Positions 1 to 62,253 of a DNA stretch of 64,000 nucleotides are shown piece after piece (the stretch's first letter is position 1; every line of letters starts with the position of its first letter). Below the pieces are notes generated by a model. It was not told the origin of the DNA, searched no databases, and saw only the letters and a list, made by a program, of their open reading frames with translations. The DNA lies in NCBI GenBank assembly GCA_009760855.2, contig WPIO01000001.1, forward strand, positions 7,632,001-7,696,000, written 5' to 3'. The position numbers and the translations under genes were made by a program. The DNA comes from Cristatella mucedo. Taxonomy: Eukaryota > Bryozoa > Phylactolaemata > Cristatellidae.

Positions 1-900
1 CCGCAATTTCTTTACTCGGAGGGGGCTTTACGAAGGCACGAATGTGCAAAGTTTTTCAGTAAGAAAGCTGAAAAAGTTTCGGCTGAGCCGTTAACTTCTG
101 GGTAGGCAGACCTCTCAGCATTGGCCAGTAAATTGTTTACCGTCTTATAAATCAGTTTTGGGTCTGAGTGGTAGGAATTAAGTTTCCGAGTGAAGAAAAA
201 GAAGCGCTGGCTTTGTTAAGCTTCCGGGTGAAAACTCGAAGGAACTCTTTGAAATTGACCAGATCTGCATCAGACCCCGATTTATTAAAAAAGCAACGTT
301 CAAGCGTGCTCATTTTACGGCGCATCTTTTGAAGTTTTTAGCAATTTGAGAGGAATCTCTGTACGCGGATAGAATGAACAGGAGCATGCTTGTCAAGAGC
401 ACTCTTAAGTGTCATGTTAACTGCATTAGTGAGGGTATCGAGGCTGTCGGTCAAGTCTGGGTGCAAATAAAAAAGCCCTGCATCGCAAACAGATTTAAAA
501 AATTTGTCTTGATCAATACTTTTTAAGTTACGTCGCCGGACAAGTTCGACATTACCGTGTACGTACAAGGGAGCAGGAACAGTAAACGAGACCGAACAAT
601 GATCCGAGAGGGTCAGCGAGCACACAACAAGGTCAGTGGGGCAGACATTCTTAGTGATCGCGATATATAGGATGCAACAAGGATCTTAAGAGTACAGTGC
701 ACTCAATTAGACACAGGTACAAAAGCAAAGCGAACACGGAACAAAAAAGGCATTCTCACTGAAGTGAAAAGAAAGCTGACCGGAACTGACTCGTCTTAAA
801 AGCTGATGCTGAAAGGACGCTAGGTCAGCACAGGTGATCTCCGAATTGTGGCCTTCCAGGTGATCTAATACACATTGGTGGTCGGCCGGGAATGTTTAAA
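1..900 (-). mobile_element. LINE A fragment (endonuclease end and linker)
   Basis: Read on the minus strand, 625-338 encodes the last part of an APE-type endonuclease, with the motif LTLSDHCSVSF and a following stretch ending DSLDTLTNAVN. It aligns with 31500-31711, so both belong to one family. The element continues past the window's left edge; the right boundary is approximate. Confidence 0.7.
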
Positions 901-1858
901 GCTCTACCTGTCTGGTCCAGAGAGGTGGGCGTGCACGAACCGACTCAGATCGCACTTGCCATCGCTGATCCACACACGGCTCGTTGGCGATGGGAGAGGC
1001 TGGCTGGTGAATTTTTTCATCTGATTTCTCGTTTTTAGAATATTTTGATAGCAGTCGAGAACCGTCGATGATCGAGTCCCGGGTTAAGCTCGGCGGTCCA
1101 AAGTGGTCGTGTGAAATTGATTTCGGAGTTTCAGATGCCGTAATTCTGCGTCTTTCGCTGGCTCGGCACGCCGTCTCGGACCGTTTGGCACCGACTCGCA
1201 GCAAGTCACCGTGCCTTGGAGAACCGGCACCCTCCCCTAAGCCATCGTTGCTACGGGTACTACTCTTTCGCTAGCAAGTGTCACGTGTTCAACTTCTTGC
1301 TAGCAGACGTCATTCCTCGAGCTGCAGCGGGTGGGTAAGGATTTTTAATGCAGGCTACGGCCGCGCTTTTGGCTGGGAGCTCCTTCCTGGCCGCATGCAC
1401 CCCAGCGCCCTCGGATGGTATGAAATGGTGAGTGAGCGAGAAGTGCTTTAAGGAGGGCATTTTGCGTACGGCCGCATGCGAGGCCGGCGTATACGGAGCC
1501 AGTGGTCAGACATCCATGAAGCCAGCGGCGCTCATCGGGGTCAGCGCTCGCCCCCCCCCCCGTAACCGAAAACCTCGGTTGGCCAAAAGTTAAAGAAAGC
1601 AGTCAAAGCCATTTCGGCCGCAAAATCTTCCCATGCCAAGGCATCGGCCTAGCGCAGCAGTCTCGGGCTAGCGATCGGCAGCATTACGTGACAGCGACCG
1701 TCGGTGTGGAATAATTAACGAATAGCTCGCACCGGTTCAGGTACGCGACCGACGGTGCAGGTCAGCCATCTTGATGCATTGGGGTCGCCGCTCGTACTCC
1801 TGACGTGTGGCGCAGCCGAGCTGACAGTCCACCGAAAATTCCGCTCATAACCGGAGCT
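900..1858 (+). promoter_or_regulatory. CpG-rich 5' flank of RSK (promoter and 5' UTR candidate)
   Basis: The block from about 900 to 2450 is richer in G+C and CpG than its surroundings and encloses the first coding exon. This fits a CpG-type promoter. I see no convincing TATA box placed for a start site, and the transcription start cannot be fixed from sequence alone. Confidence 0.4.
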
Positions 1859-52759
<50,901 letters not shown>

Positions 52760-53650
52760 ACAGAGCGAGCTAGCGTGCTGCATGCATGCCGTGCACATTC
52801 TTTGCGCCGGGCGCCAAGCACGGTGGCCACGTTGGCTGCGAGCCTGCCAATAAGGAAGTGCACTCTACACCGTAGGAGTTCTCCTGATTGACACACTGAT
52901 TCGCACGCAACAAAGGCCGACACTTGTTTACGTCGGCATGCTTCGATTGTCTCTAGCGAGGCATGACGGCCATATATGCTATCGTTGCTGTGGCTCTGCA
53001 GAGGCAAGCTGGCAAACCTCGTGGGCCTGTGGTGGACGCCTACCCGACAAGAAGTTGCGAGCCTTCCCCACACACTCGGAACCGCAGGTCATTCTACCTG
53101 CTGCTGCTGTTGCAGCTGTGAGCATTTTGATGCAGCTGCTCTTGATTGCACCACGTGTGCCCACGGTGTGTCCGGGCTGGTCTACTTCGGCTACGACTGT
53201 TGATGTGGCAGCCACACTTTCGTTGCTCGCTGTTTACGCCGGCATCGGTCGCAACTCGTTTGCTGACCTCATGGCTGAATATTTTGTTTATCGTATTCCA
53301 TCGCTCACCACTGCATTTTTTCAGATAGACTACTAATCTGGGGAGGATATACTGTGGATACGGGTTTTTGGCTTTTGTGTGCTGCCGATTTGTGGCTTTG
53401 CATTTACTTACAAGATTATTCTTGTAAATACCGAGCTGTATTGTGATGATTTTGTACTTTTGCTAACAACTGTACAGTTTTATTTTTAAGTGCACATTGG
53501 CTGTGGAAGTGCACCAAGGGCTGCAGTGAGGACGGCTGATTTTTTGATAGGTGATCTTGGCCGGCACGTGGCTGCATGTGATCAGGCATTTACGCGCTAG
53601 CATACATTGTTGCAGGAAACTAAAATAAAAGACGGGTCCTTGCTTACTCA
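52760..53650 (+). other. RSK 3' UTR candidate with AATAAA
   Basis: The sequence after the TAA stop is unique-looking. It contains AATAAA at 53624-53629, about 865 bases downstream, a plausible polyadenylation signal. Short frames inside it do not look coding. Confidence 0.5.
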
Positions 53651-54016
53651 GGCCAGGCGTTGAGCCGCATCCTAGTCCAAAGCCGGTATGCATGGTAAGG
53701 AGAGCCGTGCTTCTTACGTTATTGAAGTTGCCAGCGAGGTTGCACGTGGTTTGTGTAACAATCGTTAAGGCGATTGCTCGTCTAGTTAAGGGGTTCAACT
53801 ACTCTACTCCGCATGTTTTATATCTTCGCGAAGGTTCTTATCCTGTAGACAGAATATTCTCAGATCATTTCGAGCAAGCTGAATTTGGCAAGTACAATTT
53901 AGACCGAGACGTGCTGAAGTAATGACGTAAGGAAGCTTAGAAAGCTAGTGCCTTGTCCTTGTGAGAGCATTTGCAATTGTGCATGGGTTAAAGCACATGG
54001 TTAGTAAGAAAAGAAC

Positions 54017-54255
54017 AACTGATTCAACATCCTCGTACATATCATAATAATGATGAGAGTCATAATAGGATGTTTGGATAGTACCCTAAGAGAATTTATA
54101 TTCGGGCTTTACAACTTGCTGCAACAGTTACAGTACCCAGCTGATGGCAGCATACGAATCTTAGTGGGTATAAAGGATATCTGTTTCGTGACTCGAACAC
54201 AGGACCCGGGTTGTTAAGTAAGGGCACCTTCCCCTTAGTTGAGACCTCGGGGCAA
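54017..54255 (-). mobile_element. tRNA-derived SINE, second family, diverged
   Basis: On the + strand it shares CTGATTCAACA, GGGTATAAAGGAT and GACTCGAACACAGGACCCGG with the other copies. An extra stretch in the middle makes it longer. Confidence 0.45.
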
Positions 54256-54351
54256 TGTAAGTTCATGCATAGTAGTTCAAGCGCTTTTCTCTTTCAGTAA
54301 TTTCCTTTTCTATGCACGCATTTAGTGACTCCGAAATTTTATTTTTCGAGC

Positions 54352-54354
<3 letters not shown>

Positions 54355-54450
<96 letters not shown>
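54355..54450. repeat. (CA)n(AT)n microsatellite
   Basis: A CA array to 54437 passes into ATATAT. It lies just upstream of the mitochondrial rRNA copy. Confidence 0.97.
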
Positions 54451-54536
54451 GTATAGCAAAGGCATAGATGTATTTTTTTAAGTCTTCGTCTAATTTGCAC
54501 CCCAATTCACATGCAAAAAACTGAGAAATGCAGCTG

Positions 54537-55272
54537 CTATTGCATCAGCACGTTAGCCCATCGCACTACTCTGTCCTTCGCATACCTGCACCTCCGAAGA
54601 GAGACGATTAGTCTCCAGAAGAGATCAATGAGCCAGAATGTGAGAAGGTCGTTGTAGGTAGATGAAGATGACAAATCAGAGCTGCAGCTGCTGAGGGAAT
54701 TACTATCTCGCCAACGGCCTACGAAGGCAGACGCAGCATGGGGGCCTTCCCCGACGTTTGTTTCCAATAACTTTGAAATTGGTCTCACCAAGTCTGATGC
54801 CGAGCTTAGACGTGTAGGCTAAAGTAGTGGTGGGATTACAGACCCCATTATCTAAAAGCTTAAACAGTTCTCAACCTGGGTAATACCAGCCTCATTAAAA
54901 ACCCAAAGAGCCTGGCGGCCTTCAGCAGTACTAGGGGAGCCTGTTTGGTAATCGATACTCCACGTTGATCTTTACCTTCTCTTGAAAGTATCAGCTTATA
55001 TACATCCGTCAGCACTCACCTATAAGAATTCAATAGTGAGTAGATAGTAGTCACTACTCCATCGCAGGTCAAGGTGCAGCTTACGAGAAGGATCTAAATG
55101 ATCCCTTTGACAGAAGATTAACTTTGGAAACAGAGTCACAAAAGTGGACTTAGTAGTAAGGGGTTCTTTAGCAGAAACCCCTGAAAGACTCCCTAGGAGG
55201 TGCACAAATCGCTCGTCACTCTCCTCGAAAGAAGAGATACGTCGTAATGATGTACCGGAAGGTGTACCACCT
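54537..55272 (+). pseudogene. rrnS: nuclear copy of mitochondrial small-subunit rRNA
   Basis: Conserved blocks occur in order: GGGATTACAGACCCCATTAT (790 loop) at 54832, AAAAACCCAAAGAGCCTGGC at 54896, GGGGAGCCTGTTTGGTAATC at 54933, AAATCGCTCGTCACTCTCC (decoding-site region) at 55205, and ATGTACCGGAAGGTGTACC near the 3' end. The 5' half is less clear: 54640-54745 resembles the 5' domain, and the 530 loop (GTGCCAGC) is not found, so part may be deleted. This is mitochondrial sequence of metazoan type, embedded between nuclear repeats, so most likely a non-functional nuclear insertion. Confidence 0.8.
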
Positions 55273-55364
55273 GAGCTTGCTATGCTGTGACAAGCACAGT
55301 TTTTGTTTTGATGACATACGTGTAGAACCTACTTGCAGTAAAGTGAATTAGGTTGATACAATCT

Positions 55365-56113
55365 TTAGCCTTCAAAGCTGAGATTGGGCTTCTTCCACTC
55401 ATTACAGCAGACTATCAACAGCAGACTGCAACTCACTGCTTACTGGCCTACCAGCAAGTGCAATCAGGCGATTGCAGCTGGTGCAAAACTCTGCAGCTAG
55501 GCTTGTCTGTCGTGAGCGTCGCAGTTGCCACATTACTCCACTTCTCGCCGACCTGCACTGGCTACCAGTCAAGCAACGGATTGACTTCAAGGTTTTGTCG
55601 CTCACTTTTAGGTCCCTTCATTCTATGGCTCCAGCCTATCTGTCAGATATACTCCCCCATCAGGCCAAGCATCGTACCACCCGCTTTTCGGAATCCAACA
55701 GTCTAGAAATACCTCATACAAACCTTAAATCCTTTGGAGACCGTGCATTTAGTTCATATGCTCCCAAAGCCTGGAACTGCCTCCCGACCTGCATCAGAAC
55801 ATCCCCTGACCTGACCACATTTAAAAGGAACCTAAAACACACCTATTTAGGACAGCATTTAGTGGGTCCCTGTGATTCGTCCTTGATGTGCTTATGCGTG
55901 CTGAAACTGTGCATGCTGCCACTAACCACATTTGCATGCTGACCCTGTGCATATCGCCCCTAACCATATTCATTTCGTTTGTTTTTCAAGCATGATTTTA
56001 CTTACCATTCAATTGCATTTCACTTTACAGCAAATGTAAAGCGCCTAGAGAGAGATTAAGTTCTCTGAGGGCGCTTTATCAAGTGAACTATTATTATTAT
56101 TATTATTATTATC
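55365..56113 (+). mobile_element. LINE B 3' part inserted in the mitochondrial rRNA copy
   Basis: The frame at 55472-55942 is the best-preserved LINE B C-terminal region: LQLVQNSAARLVCRERRSCH at 55475, then HITPLLADLHWLPVKQRI. The 3' UTR ends with GCGCCTAGAGAGAGATTAAG, the matching half of a hairpin, and eight TTA units at 56089-56111. It separates small- from large-subunit rRNA sequence, so it landed after the rRNA DNA reached the nucleus. One frame stays open for 157 codons, so the insertion is fairly young. Confidence 0.9.
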
Positions 56114-57485
56114 AGAAGCTCTTAAAAGCTTTGATGACTTTCCTAAGTCTTTGCTGAAGGTGCACAGCAATATATTTAATCAAATTTCGACTCACAAGAA
56201 GCTTTACCAAGCTATACCTTCTATAAATTACTCAATAAGTGTGGACGAAATCAAAGAATCATCTTTCACAAGGAGTGTAAGAGATATAAACTTGATAAGG
56301 AGCAATAGGGGAGAAGTACCGTAAGGGAATGTTCTTAATAAAACCAAGAAGAGGTTAACTCTCGTTCTTTTTGTATCATGACTTGGTAGCCTCCCCTTTT
56401 AGATTAATCTTTCCGAAGTCTAGTGAGCTACTCACCCCTAAATCAGAACTTATTAGTCCTTGTGGCAAAAAGGTTAAGACAGGCTTTAGTAAAGACAATA
56501 TATCTGTCGAACTAGGTTCTAATTGGTTTCTAGAGATATATATCAAACGTATAGGAGGGTTAACAGCCTCCTTCCAGGGGATAGCCTCTGAACAGAACTT
56601 ATTCTGTTAAGATTAACCTTAACCTTAACCCTGATCTAGACTTAAAATCAGCCTTGATAGTAAAAAACTTACATTCTAAGGTTCTATAAAGGAGTAAGTA
56701 TAGATAAAAACTCTAAAGTATCTGGAAAGTTTGACTAACGCTAGTCAGAAGATACCATGCTAAGACGAGTATAATAGGGCATCAATATTATGACTACCAT
56801 TTTAAATTATTATGGGTGAGAAACTCGGCAAAGAGAAACTCCGACTGTTTATCTAAAATTAGCTCTCGAGGAAATTATAGACAGTTTTAGTCTGCCCATT
56901 GGCGAGTTTTAAAGGGTGCAGAATTTTGACTGTGCAGAGGTAAAGCAATCACTTGCCCACATATTAGGGACTATAATCAATAGCTAAACGAGAGCTTAGC
57001 TGTCTCACCCATATTCCTAAACAACTTACCTTCAAGTGAAAAGGCTTCAATCCTCTAAGAGGACAAAAAGGCCATCATATGGTGCTTTAGAAGTGAAGCT
57101 CCGAAGCGAAGTAGTATTTATGTTATGTACAGCTTAGAACTTTGGTTGGGGCAAGCGAGATACATCAGAACTACCTCTAGAAGAGCTGCTTATTAGCACC
57201 TACTAAGGGACAAAGATCCTCTTACGAAGAGGATGAGAATAAGTCACCCTAGGGATAGCAGGGTTACTCTCCCTAAGAGCTCCCATCGAAGGAAGAGTTT
57301 GACACATCGATGTTGGACTAGGACATCCAGTAGGCGTGGCAGCGTACAATGGTGAGCCTGTTCAGCTCTTAAAATCCTGCACGGTCTGAGTTGAGATCGA
57401 CGTAAGTCAGGTTAATTTCTATCCTTTACGAAATAAAACTTCCCCTCAGTACGAAAGAACGAAGGGGAAGGGGTAAAAGGGCTAA
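56114..57485 (+). pseudogene. rrnL: nuclear copy of mitochondrial large-subunit rRNA
   Basis: Conserved blocks in order: GTACCGTAAGGGAATG at 56316, CGAAGTCTAGTGAGCTACTC at 56414, GAAACTCGGCAAAGAG at 56819, GACTGTGCAGAGGTAAAGCA at 56928, CCTAGGGATAGCAGGGTTAC (peptidyl-transferase region) at 57249, ATCGATGTTGGACTAGGACA at 57307, and the sarcin-ricin loop CTCAGTACGAAAGAACGAAG at 57446. The sequence is full enough to have been intact when inserted. It follows the small-subunit gene on the same strand, with a LINE between. The 5' end may lie left of the LINE (55273-55364). Confidence 0.88.
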
Positions 57486-57578
57486 GAAGCTGTGAGTTAG
57501 AACTCTTATAATAAACTGTAAATTACAAATGCCAACCACTACCAGTGCATTGGCACTACAACTATAAGTGCTCAAAAG

Positions 57579-58719
57579 ATGAGAGGGATCCTGAGCGATA
57601 TATTCGTAAGCAGAAGCAGCCAGCGTTACCGAGCTTTCTTCTTCTCCCGCTTCCTCGGCCGCCAGGAGGAGCTCTGCTTTTGGTCCAATACGACGCCTCT
57701 GTTTGAAGCAACAAGAATCGCCTGTAATCGAAGCGTGTGGCGCCTGTTCACTGGCCGCTCATCCTAGAGCCTCAAAGCCACGCTGCTCCGTACTAGGAAC
57801 AATTGTCTCCCTCTGACTCAGTCGGTGCTCGTCAGAGAGGAGCATCGAAGCGTCTAGACCTCGCTGCTGCACACCCCTCGAGGTACGATGAGCTCGGCCG
57901 CGAGGAAGTCATATGCGAGACTTCAAAAACTAGTGGCATTTCTCATAGGTCTCCTGGGTGGCTTTGCTAAGTTTTCCGCTATCTTTGCATTCGCAACAGC
58001 AGGGGCCGCCGTACGCACTACCTCGGACGGCAATGGCCGCCGCAGTAAAACGCGTTCTCTATAGAGAGCAGCGACAAAGTGGGAACCAATAGCAGAACCG
58101 CAGAAAAGTCCTACTGCCACTGCTGGCATCTTAATGTCACAGACCTTAGCTACGGATAAGCAGCCTCCGGGTACCTTCGAGACGTCTTCCCAGAAACAGT
58201 TTAGTGCCAACTTCAAGACCGGTGTCTTGGTAGCAGTGGGATCGCGTACGAAGAAAGTTATCTAGTGCAATGAATTGTCCAAGCAGCTATCCTGTAAGGA
58301 GAACGCCGCTAGGGGCAGCTTCGTGGTATTGGTTAGGGGCTTCCTTAGCCTCAATCTCAAGGAGGAAAACAATGCACAGCTTGTGGAGACTTTAGTGAAG
58401 AACTACGGATCAATGTGTCGCCGGATGTACTTAAAAATTATTTCATATCCTTAATGGTCATCTAAATAAGTTCGAGCAGAAAGCACGAGGCTTACTCGCA
58501 TGGGCAAGGTCAGCGCTTTGCCCAGCATTCACCTGACTTGGGTTGCCGCCGCCAGCAGGGACAGTATGGTGACTACGTTAGGAGGCGGATCATTACCCAC
58601 GTTTAACATTATCAAAGTAAATCTCAAAAAACTAACAAGTCATTTTTACATTACTTTAATAAAATGTGTATGCTGGTTTTTTATTCACTTACTGTTTTTC
58701 TTGTTTTCTTGCTTAATAT
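57579..58719 (+). pseudogene. unidentified 380-codon frame interrupted only by TAG/TAA
   Basis: A single frame from ATG 57579 reaches TGA 58717-58719. In-frame stops are four TAG (57766, 57855, 58063, 58264) and two TAA (58453, 58468); there is no TGA. It contains a hydrophobic stretch (LVAFLIGLLGGFAKFSAIF at 57937) that could be a membrane segment, then a basic and Ser/Thr-rich part (TKKVI, SKQLSCKENAARG). The GC-rich third positions of 57580-58400 differ from the AT-rich DNA on either side. I do not recognise the protein. It could be a decayed gene carried with the mitochondrial insertion, a decayed nuclear gene, or chance. Confidence 0.35.
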
Positions 58720-59054
58720 GAACCAATACAAGGTAATTTGTTCGCTTTCTCAAATTTCAAAATATCACTGATGTGGTCAAAAAAGCGAAATTCTGGTGGA
58801 GTACTAGCAATTTTCAATACTTTTGAGACATAACGAATTTGATAATAAAACTTAAAAAGTGAAGAGGTATTACTACCTAGCTGCTGGGTCCAGCGTCTTT
58901 TGCTGATATTGTGAAATCGAATGAAACCTCATGCTATACCAAGTCCATAGCAAGCTAACAAGTTCATGAAGGGGCTCAACTCTGATTTTAGGTTAGCTCA
59001 ATAGGAAGTCGCCGAATGTGTGATATTCGATATCTTATTTTCCTGGTGTGATGG
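58720..59054. other. no recognisable feature
   Basis: AT-rich sequence between the unidentified frame and the LINE at 59055. I see no gene, RNA or known repeat in it. Confidence 0.5.
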
Positions 59055-60160
59055 CTCAGTAAGCCGAGAGTAAGCCAGCTGTCTTTCTCTGCTTTAAGTG
59101 CTGTAAAACAATAGTCTAAATAGCAATAGCTGTTGACCAATAGACCGGTAGCCCACTTTGTCTTTAGCTGAGACTTCGATTACGCAAGGCCATTGCAGAT
59201 AGTGGCCATAGCCAGAAGAGAGTTCCAGGCTTTCGGCCACAGGCGCGGTCGGCTTGATCACCAAAAGTTTAAACAAGATGCTGAGGAGCCGGTGGTGCGA
59301 GAGCGAACAGGAAGAGCGAGGAGGTCAAGAATTGACAAGCCGGGGCAGGCGATCGGAGCGATCTGTTAGTCAGAAGGAGGATGAGTGAATCTATTCGATC
59401 CTTAGCAGGGAGCCAGTGAATCTCGGACAGAAGTGGCTCGATGTGGCAGCTACGCAGTTGACGACCGACCAGCTGAGCTGCCTATTCGTGCCCCAGCTGC
59501 ACCAGATAGAGGGCACAGGTCGATAGATCTGAATAAACGGAATAGGAGTAATCTACATTCGATGTCGAAAACGCGTGAGCCAATTTGGCTGTCGAACACC
59601 TTTCTAAGCTAGTCCGGATTTAGGTGACGTTCCTTGCATGAAAGTGGGCATTGCCCTTCGGAGGAGGAAACCCGTGCTAATCCGGTGTTTGATCTAATTG
59701 TTTTGGTACAGAACACTTTGCCATTCTGGTTTGGCCTAGTGGTTAAGGTTCTCGCCCTGACCAAGGTCTGGCCGAGGTCATGAGCTCAAACCCCGTGGCA
59801 TACGCAAAGCGCCTGAAGAGACATGATACAGTTCTCTCGAGGCGCCTATATAAATGGATTGTGTTATATTATGATTACGGCAGAAGTCGCAGGGGTGATG
59901 CTAGACGAACCAATCTTCAGGTCGAAGTCTTCCAGCGTCTCACGGGTGACACCGGATTGGCTTATAACCGTCAGATCCGTCGCAGCATCTCCAAGGTTCA
60001 AAGAATCGTTAGCAGCCATCCTCATGCGAATGTTGTCCATGCAAGCTGAAAAAATATCGCGATTCAGATGCCGAGCACTTCTCAGAAAGGTCAACAGATA
60101 AAGATAAAACACGGTGTCATTTGTGTAGAAATGCAAGCAAAGATTTTGCTTGGCAATGCC
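59055..60160 (-). mobile_element. LINE B-related copy split by a SINE
   Basis: On the minus strand, 60136-59864 carries a diverged RT motif (HFYTNDTVFYLYL) and MAANDSLNLGDAATDLTVIS. After the SINE at 59725-59862 the element resumes with HIEPLLSEIHWLPAKDRI near 59440. The two halves keep the order expected of one element. Confidence 0.65.
59725..59862 (+). mobile_element. tRNA-derived SINE inside a LINE
   Basis: The head has GGTTTGGCCTAGTGGTTAAG (box A) and GGTCATGAGCTCAAACCCC (box B). The tail reads AAGCGCCTGAAGAGACATGA then CAGTTCTCTCGAGGCGCCTA and TATAAATGGATTG, the LINE B-like hairpin. It is the best-preserved copy and interrupts a minus-strand LINE. Confidence 0.8.
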
Positions 60161-60184
60161 ATCCGCTACAGGGAGACTATAGGA

Positions 60185-60690
60185 TTATAATAATAATAAT
60201 AATAATAATAATTCACTTGATAAAGCGCCCTCAGAGAACTCAATCTCTCTCTAGGTGCTTTACATTTGCTGCAAAGGGAAATGCAATTGAATGGTGAGTA
60301 AAATCATGCTTGATAAACAAACAAAAATGAATAACATGGTTAAGGGTGACATGCACAGGGTCAGCATGCAGGAGTGGTTAGTGGCAGCAGGCACAGTGTC
60401 AGCACGCATAAGCACATCAAGGACGAATCACAGGGACCCACTAAATGCTGTTCTAAATAGGTGTGTTTTTAAATTCTTTTTAAATGTGGTCATGTCAGGG
60501 GATGTTCTGACGCAGGTCGGAAGGGAGTTCCAGGCTTTGGGAGCATACGAACTAACTAATGCACAGTCTCTATTCACGACCACTGCCTTGCGGGTCGAGG
60601 TCGCTAAAATATCAGAATTCTTGGCATTTCCATATAGACTGTTAGTAGAAACCTGGTTGATCTTTTGGTAAATCATATACTTTTGACCAG
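60185..60690 (-). mobile_element. LINE B 3' fragment
   Basis: The minus-strand frame 60676-60428 reads SYAPKAWNSLPTCVRTSPDM, as in the 55365 copy. The 3' end is the hairpin followed by nine ATT units (AAT on + at 60185-60212). Confidence 0.85.
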
Positions 60691-60824
60691 AGAGGCAGGA
60701 CTAATTTTGAGCTCCACATTAAAAATACTCATGTCCGATAATTACTCTTGTCTTCATCCACTGTCCAAGTTTGCCGTGAAGTTAGCAATAAATACTAATT
60801 GACTTCTGATGGCCAATCCTGCTG

Positions 60825-61190
60825 TAGCTGCTAGAAAGAGACCGTTGGCGACAGAAGCTTTAGCTCTGCAGGTCCTAAAATGTGGAACTCGCTTTAACAA
60901 TTCTTACGCAACGGCAACTACTTTCCAACTGCTGACTATTGCTAATCCTTTTCAGTGGTCTTGAGAGGTGCTACTTCCATGCTACTCACTACCTCAACTG
61001 CTCTCCCGACTCTTGCTATGCTTCCCACTTTCTCTTTGTTGCGTGAGACGATGTCAGTTGGTTACCGAATGCGTAGCGAAAGCCGCTTAGGCTATGAGTG
61101 GGCTATACAAAACTCTATTGAGTAACGACCACACGGTCTTTATGACTTTTTAGAATACAGACGGAGATACATTATTATTATAATAGCAAA
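60825..61190 (+). mobile_element. LINE A 3' end
   Basis: The stretch from GACCGTTGGCGACAGAAGC at about 60840 to the ATTATTATTATA tail near 61172 follows the 23370-23710 copy closely. It is 5'-truncated. Confidence 0.75.
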
Positions 61191-61739
61191 CTGACAGACA
61201 TTGTTTACGTAAGAACTGACGAAGGTATAGACCTGTTGACAGTTTATGCTGCAGGCATCTGTTTAAAATTCTTCTTCTGGCTTTGCTGGTTAAAAAGTCT
61301 GCTGGTTAAGAAAATTAAGAGGTCTGCTTAAATGCTTCCATCTCTCTCTAAGTAACCCTTCTCTCTAACATTTTCCTCTAATAGCATCGCTTCAAATATA
61401 GATCATTCAAACTGACTGACTCTCAACATCATGGGCTTGCCCCCTGTTTGCTTATTTACCCGGCTTAATCAATTTCCCGCTCCTGACCTTTGCTGAATGC
61501 TTAATTCTACTAATTAGACTTGACTCCTAAAACTTCCGTGGAAGTCACACAGAATAGGTATGAGCTTCGCTAGTGCCTACAAAAATTTAAAAATAACTCG
61601 TACAGCCGTCAATTTGTAATTTAAGATAATAAATCTCCGAAGGCTGTTCCACAAAACTAGTAAGACTGCATTGGTGTTACCAAGAACCGTTGCCTAGCCC
61701 ATTCCTAGCCCAAGCTGTATGCTTTTTGGAATGACGAAA
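61191..61739. other. no recognisable feature
   Basis: AT-rich sequence between a LINE A tail and the polymerase remnant. No frame, known repeat or terminal inverted repeat is evident. If the element to the right is a Polinton, the missing upstream part of its polymerase should have been here. Confidence 0.5.
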
Positions 61740-62215
61740 TTGCAACACAGGTCATCAATAGTAACAAGAAAGTTGTTGGAAAGTTTAAGGATGAGATAAC
61801 AGATAAAGTTCAAACCGCCATATTATACGAGTGTTCTTTTTTAAAGACCTAAATTATATACATATACTGTTTGCCACAACGGTGATGTCTGTGAAATGTC
61901 CGGCATACTTGACAGAGAAGGTAAGCCAATTGGAAAGTCTAAGAAAGCTAAGGGTGTAGAGGAATATTTTTTTGAGGGCACATTAAATGACTTTCAAGAT
62001 TGTTTGGACACTCCTAAAACAATTAATCGTGAGCAATCAATGCCACGAAGCGACAAACATAAAATATGCACTATCAAGCAAGAGAAACAGCATTTTCAGC
62101 ATTCGAATCAAAACCTTACTATCTTGATTGTGGAATTCATTCATTGGCTTACGGTCATTATAGGATTAACGAAACTAAGGCAAAAAAACCAATCCACGTC
62201 ATTGTCATTTCTGTA
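61740..62215 (+). pseudogene. Polinton/Maverick-type family B DNA polymerase, C-terminal remnant
   Basis: Several short stretches resemble the C-terminal part of the protein-primed family B polymerase of Polintons/Mavericks, virus-like DNA transposons of animals. NKKVVGKFKDE occurs near 61760, KSKKAKGVEEYFFE near 61938, and CGIHSLAYGHYRI near 62128. They lie in the expected order but in different frames (at least two shifts) with intervening stops, so the gene is dead. I see no catalytic domain upstream; it would have been left of 61740, where a LINE remnant lies instead. The assignment rests on recognition of these stretches, not on a search. Confidence 0.6.
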
Positions 62216-62253
62216 ATTAAATATTTATGCAAATTATTTTTCCTTTATATAGA

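Noticed and set aside
1805-1858. Extending the RSK start upstream to 1805
   Set aside because: The codon at 1805 is GTG; ATG 1859 is the first ATG after an in-frame stop at 1772 and gives the conserved RSK start.
57923-58216. Minus-strand 97-codon frame
   Set aside because: It overlaps the longer plus-strand frame at 57579-58719, whose codon pattern is more coding-like; no match seen for the minus frame.
59725-59800. A functional tRNA gene
   Set aside because: Box A and box B are present, but the sequence continues into a SINE tail with the LINE-like hairpin, and related copies occur elsewhere in the window.
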